DNA of 64,000 nt from Pieris napi. Its lineage: Eukaryota; Arthropoda; Insecta; Lepidoptera; Pieridae. The position numbers were made by a program, and so were the translations under genes. Below are positions 56,632 to 64,000 of this stretch, one piece after another; positions within the stretch are counted from its first letter, which is position 1; every line of letters starts with the position of its first letter. The notes beneath the pieces were generated by a model. It was not told the DNA's origin. It saw only the letters and a program-made list of their open reading frames with translations, and made no database searches. The stretch is taken from the NCBI RefSeq assembly GCF_905475465.1, contig NC_062242.1, forward strand, positions 4,305,501-4,369,500, read 5' to 3'.

Positions 56632-57544
56632 ATGGTTAAGCGGATTAATTTGCGTAATAAATTCCTTTTACAAAAAAATTAACGATTCCAAAATGCACTA
56701 GACAATATGAAATAATCAAGGAAAATCTATTGCTTGATCTAACAGAAGAAGAACTAAGAGAATTAAATGTATTGAAGGATAATTAATTTAATTATGTACG
56801 AGGTAAGAAAATCATATTAGGCTTTTTTTATAATATTTATCTATCGTATAAGATTTATAATTTAATTTGACTTCATAGTGTATATTTAAATCATCGACAC
56901 AGCTTAAAAAAACATTAATTTATAAGCGATTAATAATTTCAGTTAATCTTATAAAACCTTTCAGTTTGATGATACTGTTAGGTTTTAGATATGTTATATT
57001 GTAACTAGTAGTACTAGGAAGACTGTGACTGCAGTGAATGCTAGTGTTTCAGTTTACATATCTCTCCACCTGGTCAGGTCTTCGACCTTTGGGAATTTCC
57101 GTCCTAAATAGCTCAAATGGCTTTGTAATTTGTTGGGTACAGAGTATTTCTCAAAGTGACGACGAAAAATTGGAATTACTTTGGCTCCGGATATTAAAGT
57201 GATGGGCTAATACGCTTCGCTGGAATCTCTTCTCGAATGAATTATACTGTTTTGTTATATTTCCTTTGGGCCTTAACAAGTTTTTGGTGGTGATAATGAG
57301 CAAGTCATTTCAAATAAAGAGGAAATTGTATGGCAGACATTTTCTTGTAAAGGCGGATGAATTCGTTCTGTTAATCTAGCTTGATCTCTTTGTATGTATA
57401 CGTATTAGGTAGGTATATGAAATTGGCGTTATATCGAACTAGCCACTTTGACCTCAAATATCTCCTCTTCGGTTAGGAATTCCAAATTCAATTTCGGACA
57501 GCTATTTACTCGTGCATTTGTTTTTCTAAAAGTGAAAAATGAAA
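56632..57544. other. AT-rich flank right of the copia element
   Basis: The interrupted pre-insertion sequence continues here. A short frame ending in TAA at about 56785 (LLLDLTEEELRELNVLKDN) looks protein-like but has only a weak acceptor (CACTAG) and no partner. Confidence 0.25.
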
Positions 57545-57715
57545 TGAATAATTTCGCAAACCATGATGGAAAAGCTGGCCGCTAAACAACCAAGGCTGGT
57601 CAATCGCTCTATGCCACTGCTGCTTCACGATAACGCTAGACAACACTCTGCAAAATCAGACTGCTACCAAATTAGAAGAGCTTTAATTGCCCATACAAAA
57701 CGCCAATTTCATATG
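57545..57715 (+). pseudogene. Mariner-type transposase fragment
   Basis: The frame reads LAAKQPRLVNRSMPLLLHDN followed by ARQH, the region around the second catalytic Asp of mariner/SETMAR-like transposases. It ends abruptly, and the third Asp region is missing. No terminal repeats found. Confidence 0.65.
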
Positions 57716-59138
57716 TAAGGACCTAAAATTCTAATTATTACTTACTACTTTTCGCCGTAAATTATTTTAAGTAAACTTTTTTAACATGAATCTGAGCACA
57801 TGAAGAAAGTTATACTATATTTGACGTAGCTTAGCTTTTTCAAACTGTCCTCGCCTTTTATATATATATGTATTGGGAATTTGAGCACTTTGTGCATAAA
57901 AACTTATCCGTTTAACCCTTATAAATTTATGCCTGCCTAATAGCAATTCTAGCCTTCGCGTGTACTCTTGAGTGCCAGGGCTATGTGTTCGCCTACGAAT
58001 ACGGAAGTCTTTGCTCGCTGATACCCCGGTACCTATTGTCTAACAATATCTTCTTTACTCTTCGCCTTTCTATTAAAGTTGAGGGTTTTGGCAAAAAAAC
58101 TCTCTCGTAATCTGGAACTTAGTGTTACACTAGCATGGTGCGCGAGGTCGGGAGGAGGTGTTGTCTGTTTTAGCAATTCTAGTTATGAACAGAAGAACCG
58201 AGTTGCTTAATATGTAGTTGATAGCAGGCTTTCCGGTTTGAATTCAGGAATACCGTGTTTTTTCGGTTTCCGTACGTTCGACGAGCGCAACTAAGTTCTG
58301 AGTATGTTTTGATTCCATTTTCCGTAAAATAGTTAATTCGAACAGATTTCTAAACAGGTAAGCACAATGTCAAATATCTTGCACGGACATGGGTTGCGAT
58401 GAGCTGTGATGTTGACGTATGTTTAGTTCTAGATTTTGAACTAAGTACCTTCAAGGTTTACTGACACGAAAACCTATAAATCATCAATCCCAACACGAAA
58501 AATACTAACAACTGAAGTCAGCTATATGAGAAATGAAAATAATTTTAGACTCACGAATTATTCCGTATCAAGACTAGTTACAAACTTGATTTGGGCACCA
58601 ACATTACAACCTGTATTACTCAAATTAAACCAACATAGATACAATGCGATTAACATATTAAATTGTTAATTGCATTGTATCATTATTTTAAATATGCTAT
58701 GAGGTTACTTACTTAACAATGTCGACTGATTAAATTTCATTTTTTTTTACTAGATCTTTGGGTTTTCAATATAGTAATAAATTATTACTAGGTATGTCTA
58801 TAATAGGTAGAGGTTTGCATTATACTTACTGTATACGAACTAGCTTGAGAATATCCAGACCATTTACAAGACTACGCTGCAGAATTCATATTTCCGTAAT
58901 ATTAGTCACCTTAAACAATTTATAACCTCATAAATATTATCATATTTAACCAGACTATTCAGGAAAATATTTGAATTTTAGTTTGGCACATATGCGCCAC
59001 ACATAGTTTTATACAGCAATGTATAGTTTTACATTACATTTATTAAAACGTAAAGAAAATAAAAATAATAAATAATAAAAAATCTTGTATTAAATCTTGT
59101 TATAATGCTTTATATTTTGTAGGTTTATCTCTGCGGTC
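57716..59138. other. AT-rich stretch, no gene recognised
   Basis: A GC-richer patch at 57950-58260 has no stable frame. No element ends recognised. Confidence 0.3.
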
Positions 59139-59140
59139 TA

Positions 59141-59700
59141 TTAGGTAGGGGAAAAAGTATTTTCGCATTATAGTATGTATGAACTTGTAGTAAAATCTCT
59201 TTGGCTATACTTTTTGTATCTGGCTGGTTTTAATATCATTAAAAGTGGAAATTTTAAAGAAGATAATTCCAAATTCAAAATGGAAAATGTGTGATTTTTA
59301 TTTATTTTTTGTACTGTCAAGATGAGTGAATCTAATGAAAAAATTCGATACATTTTAAAATTTTACTACAAAAAAGGTAAAAATGCAACGCAAGCCGCGA
59401 AAAAAATTGCGATGTTTATGGACCTAGTGCAGAGTCTGTGAGAGTAGCATTAATTTTCAATCCTGAAATTGAAACTTTGATATCAAAGATACACGTCGCT
59501 CTGGTCGCCCTATTACGGATAAAATGGATGCCATTTTTGAAAAAGTTGAGCAAGATCGGCATATCAGTAGTAACGACGTAGCTGAAGAACTGGGAATTGA
59601 CCACAAAACAGTTTTGGCGCATTTGAAAAAAACTGGGTACACAAAAAAGCTCGACATTGGGTACCTCACGAGCTCACTGAAAGAAACCTAATGAACCACT
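59141..59700 (+). mobile_element. Mariner element, 5' half with broken transposase
   Basis: Starts TTAGGTAGGGGAAAAAGTAT after TA, a mariner terminal repeat. An ATG at 59322 opens MSESNEKIRYILKFYYKKG, the standard N-terminal helix-turn-helix. Frames then shift near 59410 and 59455, with later readable pieces RRSGRPITDK and DVAEELGIDHKTVLAHLKK. The sequence is lost after about 59700, before the DDD domain. Non-functional. Confidence 0.8.
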
Positions 59701-60599
59701 ATATACACACAACAATAAATATTCTGACCACTATCAATAGAACCCATTACATCGATAACCATTAAAGTGAAATAAAAATAATTAAAACTCGACTCGAGTT
59801 GGAGTTCAACTCTTTTCTATACTTACGAATTACCAGCTTAGTTTGAGAGCTTATTCCGAACACGGACTCTGCTGAGGTTAGACGACACTGAACAAAATTT
59901 CAGGAAATTGTAATCTCGTTCGTTAAAAGTTTCACTATGAAAATCGGGGCTGAGCTCAGCCGCGGATATTAAAGTTTATTTTTTTTTTAATTTTAGGATT
60001 GTTTCACTGTGTTATTTTTGTCACAGCTCTTGAAAATATTTGTGTTTTATTTATAGCCCTTTGTAATATAATGTCGTTGTTATTAGCTTTCAATCTAATT
60101 GGAGGCAAGACTTCTTTGAAGCAGTGAATTTGTGGCTCTAAATTATATAACGTTGGTGATTAGAGTAACGAAGCGAAGTAAACATCTATTGTGTTGAATT
60201 GAATGTGTAGTAGCTCCCTTACATTTTCATTGAAATACAAGAATGATTTTATATACTTCTAAATATAAAACGGTTTTTAATATTTTTAGAAACGTCTATG
60301 TAGTCATATGAATTTGGTTTATAATATAAACAATAAACTGTAATAAATATATTTTATATTTATATTATATTATATTAATTTTATCTACTACAACATAAAA
60401 GTACCTACTTATAGTCACGACAGACAAAACAGAAAATTAAGTGAGAAGTTCTTTTCCCTTACATACAGTAACTTTCCGCGACAGCTGCGTATTACTGTAA
60501 TACAACTTCGGGAAGCCTAATGACTTTTGGACTTTAACTCGGTATATAAAACAGCCTTAAAATAATTCCAAGAAAGTGGTTATTACTGTTTGCCTAAAT
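59701..60599. other. AT-rich stretch, no gene recognised
   Basis: No ORF, repeat end or RNA gene could be supported. Confidence 0.3.
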
Positions 60600-60985
60600 T
60601 GATTTGGAGATGTCGGTACAGTCCCTAAGTGCTGGAAGACTGCTTCAATACATCCGATCCCTAAAAAAGGCAATTGCTCTGAACGTCCAATTATCGCCTA
60701 ATAGCTATAACCTCCTTGTTCTCAAAAATAATGAAAACTATTATTAACGGCCAGGTCCTGAGGTATCTGGTGGGCCACCAGCTTACTCGTTTTTATCAGT
60801 ACGGCTTTCGCCGTGGTCGCTCAGCTGGTGACCTCCTTGTGTGGCACAGAGCACCGTTCTCGAAGCTTCCAGCCTACGCGCTCATCGAAAAATTATCCAA
60901 TTGGATTTCCAGCTGTCTCACTGACCGCAGCATCAAGGTCGCCATCGACAGACACGTTCATGATTGGCATTGGTACTGATCCAAA
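60600..60985 (+). pseudogene. LINE (Jockey/CR1-like) reverse transcriptase relic
   Basis: Readable pieces in shifting frames are CWKTASIHPIPKKGNCSE, then FSKIMKTIINGQVLRYLVGH, YGFRRGRSAGDLLV and SCLTDRSIKVAID. These are consecutive blocks of a non-LTR reverse transcriptase with parts deleted, including the catalytic Tyr-x-Asp-Asp region. An ORF further right (to 61172) is not clearly related. Confidence 0.7.
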
Positions 60986-61453
60986 ACTAGTCGAGAAATA
61001 CCTGTACAGCTGTTGTAGAGTGTATCCCCGAATGCTACGTCCGAAAAGCAATGTTACTAAATTGAATAATATTGTGGTAGTGCCTTCCCTTGGACATACA
61101 AAAGAGTTGGATGCAAAAAGACAGCTTAAAAAATTGGCCTTCGCGGTATGGGCCAATGGGTCTTTACAGTGATGGAACATAGGGCTGGCAGAAATTCCAA
61201 TGGACATGTTTAGCAATAGACCAAAAGTCGAGTCTTTTGGTCCCTGAAGGGAAGAGGGCCCATTTCATGCCAAATGTGGCAATCTCCACGTTGAGGGACC
61301 TGCTTTCCTAAGTTCCCCGCCAATCGCATTGAAGATGATGCTACTTCTTGCTGCTGACCTACAAATAATTACTGGCATTAAATCGTAATATACCCACTTA
61401 ATATGGAATTTTATATGCGTTAAAAATTACGTTTAAGACAATCTGTTATTATA

Positions 61454-61800
61454 TCTAATATATAAAATTCTCGTATCACAATGTTCGTTCCCATACTAAT
61501 CCGAAACGGCTTAACCGATTCTTATGAAATTTGTTATATTCAGTAAGTTTGAAAATCGGCTATTATCTATCTTTTAATACCCTAAGTGATAAGGTGTGTC
61601 CACCCCAAAAAATTTTATTTTATTTCTTAGACAATTTTTTTTGTTTTTATTATTTTAGGATACACCTTACAAAAACACATACAACCCTTAATTTTCATCT
61701 GCCCTCTACGATCAACCCCTATTTTTATTTGTTACTTAAGAACTTATAACTTGAACTCTGAGATTTATTAAGGAAAAACGAAGTTCGCGGGGGCAGCTAA
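61454..61800 (+). mobile_element. Helitron-like element, third family
   Basis: Starts TCTAATATATAAAATTCTCG after an A and ends GTTCGCGGGGGCAGCTAA before a T, about 347 bp. Ends and flanks fit a non-autonomous Helitron. The CGAAACGGCTTAACCGATTC segment near the 5' end is typical of these elements in Lepidoptera. Confidence 0.7.
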
Positions 61801-64000
61801 TGTAATTCAAACAGCTTAGTGTTACAAGTTAAAATTTACAAATTGCAGTTCAGAATAGTATTTTGTTTTCTGGCGCAACAAAACGCGCCTAACCCAAATA
61901 AAAGTTTGTGCACAAAATAAACTGGCAAGTCATCCAACAAATTTCGTGGCGGGAACATTTCTTAACCAAATTCAAGCGAACATTTTAGAAAGACCCCTCC
62001 CTACAACTTACGTGAGTTGACATCCAGAAATTGCATCTATAGTGAAATAGGGTTGGCAACTTTAAGAGGAAATCGTACGGGTGTAAAGTAAAAGCAGTAT
62101 TCGCTTTAAATCGTACTATCACTCTTCACCGAAGCCTCCGTTTGCATGAACAGGAAAGGGACAGCTGCATCTCGGATTTATTATTATTAATATAATATGG
62201 GGTATGATTTTTCATATTCCTAAGAATAATAGAAGTCTGAAAACTTACCGTAACTTTGTTTATCATGCTCTTAATGAGGTTTAAGTTTTCATTTAGTTTT
62301 GGTTATTATTCTTATTTTATTTTTTATCTTTTTAGTTTAAGTTATTATTGATATTTAATTTTAATTTTATTTTGTGGTTGTTTGTTTCATTTTTTCCTTT
62401 GATAGATTGCTTATGTTCTAATGTAATTGATGTGTATGTGTGTAAATTTCTGATGTCATATTTTCTTGTATTTTTTAGACATACACATTGTATAAAGAAA
62501 TAAATAAATTAGTATGAGTTGGTCTGTGAAATGTTTAGTTTTTAAGTAATTATGAGTTATGTCATTGACGTCTTAAAATAGCCATATGTATGTTATTATA
62601 TATATTACAAATATAGTCCTATTATAACAACTTTACTGCATAATTTTTATAATAATGCAAAAATAAAAACGTCGAAACGATTCGTCAAGAAAACATCAAA
62701 TTTCGGATAATTGGTTTCTATTGAAATTTTGATAACTAATTTTCTGAGGTATGATACATACAAAGACAGGTTTAAAGTAAATATATAAGATAGTGCAATC
62801 TGTTAACCCTATCCGAACGAGGGTCAGTATAAACTGGTAGATAACAGACACATTCTAGTTCGGAAGACGCGACCAGACGGCGCCAAATTTTATGACTCAC
62901 TTTTGCCAAAATACCCATTCAATGCATTCGCCACTATTACTACAACCGTTGGGAGATAATAAAAATCACATTACTCGAAACAGACCCACGGTTCTGCAAT
63001 TCGTCTTGTCACTGAAAATAGTTATACATATACGAGTAAAGAAGCTATTACCCACGCTTTGATCTGAACTAACATAAAGCCAGCCTAAGCGTAGTTTTAG
63101 AGTCCCTATCTTTATAAACTTTAAAAGATAATTTTAATGTACCAAGTGGTAGATAATATAAAATGTTTAACTTAAGCCCCTAACCCATACGACGAAAGCT
63201 AAGCTATCTTCTTTGCTATAAATGATATGTAGATTTGATATGGACTGCTTTTAAATCGAATTCAATAGATTTTATATAACATTGAATTATCAATTAAGGA
63301 TCTTTATTTCTACGCGTACGTAATATAGAAAAATACGAAATAAATTATTCAATTATTCAAAGGGTCAATTATTCTCTGAGCGCTCTTTGAAATACCTTGA
63401 AATACGCCATTATCCAAATATTTTGGATATGATTTGTCGACCTTTATTTAAATACGAATTAATAATAAATTATTTGCAGGATATTTTACCATATCGACGG
63501 GAAGCACAGAACTAAATCTACTAATTATTTCATTTAATACAAAATCTTACATCTAAAATAATTCAGAATTTAGTAAAAGTACTATTATGAAAAAAAATGA
63601 ACTACAATGGTCAGATTTGTATATTAATAAAGATTTGTGCTATAATGATCAAGCAAATACTTTGAAATATTTTAAGAAGAAAATACCTTTAATAAACAAT
63701 TGCGCTTTTATTGAATGAAATATTTATTTAAGTGATATTTCTCGCTGTAAATTATATCGAAAGAAGTTCTTCTATTTATAAGATATCGAAAATATCTTGA
63801 GACTTGTACCTTACGTACTTACTAATTCAATTGCCTACTTATCTTATAAAACGATAGATTTATTATTAGTTCTTGCGTCTTTTCAAGAATTTTTATGAAT
63901 GTTTATTTTTTACATACAAATATATTATACCAATCGCTACAGTACCTGGGTATTAGGGGAAACCCGAATTAAAAACCAAATTAGAATTAGAAAGATTAGA
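61801..64000. other. AT-rich stretch to the right window edge
   Basis: No ORF above chance, no element ends and no RNA gene recognised over 2.2 kb. Confidence 0.3.

Noticed and set aside
61020..61172. ORF continuing the LINE at 60600 as a host protein
   Set aside because: No splice sites or domain; it sits in decayed retroelement sequence and is likely chance or unrelated repeat DNA.
1..64000. CRISPR arrays, bacterial operons or prophage
   Set aside because: No regularly spaced direct repeats or ribosome-binding-site-led gene strings; spliced genes and transposon content are eukaryotic.

Overview
The window looks like a stretch of a lepidopteran (moth or butterfly) nuclear genome. Genes are split into short exons with GT-AG introns, non-coding DNA is AT-rich, and many dispersed elements (Helitron-like sequences, tRNA-derived SINEs, mariner, piggyBac, copia, Harbinger) match families that are common in Lepidoptera. 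This is an inference from pattern; the species cannot be named from the sequence alone.

The first 18 kb are gene-dense. Two related four-helix (tetraspanin-like) membrane protein genes lie tail to tail at about 0.9-2.1 kb (+) and 3.6-5.3 kb (-). Next comes an MFSD6-like major facilitator transporter at 6.97-11.1 kb (-, six exons, 681 residues). Then comes a kainate-type ionotropic glutamate receptor at 12.8-18.1 kb (-, eleven exons, 964 residues). Every junction of the last two genes was checked for splice dinucleotides and reading phase, and both models read through without a break. The receptor has Met where the pore loop normally has Gln or Arg at the Q/R site.

From 18 to 64 kb the DNA is mostly intergenic or intronic and repeat-rich. 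Two sparse host genes may span it. One is a small DM4/DM12-like protein with exons at 22.7, 24.0 and 27.9 kb. The other is a tentative gene running from a signal-peptide exon at 29.5 kb through 35.5 kb to 51.2 kb. Both are phase-consistent, but their 5' or internal exons are uncertain.

The mobile elements are the clearest part of the right half. There is a recent copia element at 52.1-56.6 kb, with two LTRs that read as identical, a 5-bp target duplication and one intact ORF, but His in place of the protease catalytic Asp. An apparently complete mariner-type DD41D transposon is nested inside a decayed piggyBac at 45.0-48.1 kb. A Harbinger-derived element with perfect TTA duplications lies at 37.5-38.2 kb. 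A 5'-truncated LINE with a poly(A) tail and target duplication lies at 24.4-25.3 kb. Several MITEs, SINEs, Helitron-like elements and degraded LINE, hAT and mariner relics fill the rest. Two perfect 24-bp-arm hairpins (32.7 and 39.8 kb) are not explained by any recognised element. I found no tRNA or rRNA gene and no CRISPR array, and no clear sign of a new molecular system. The items most worth checking are the receptor pore substitution, the in-frame 78-nt intron in the receptor gene, the tail-to-tail paralogue pair and the two perfect hairpins.
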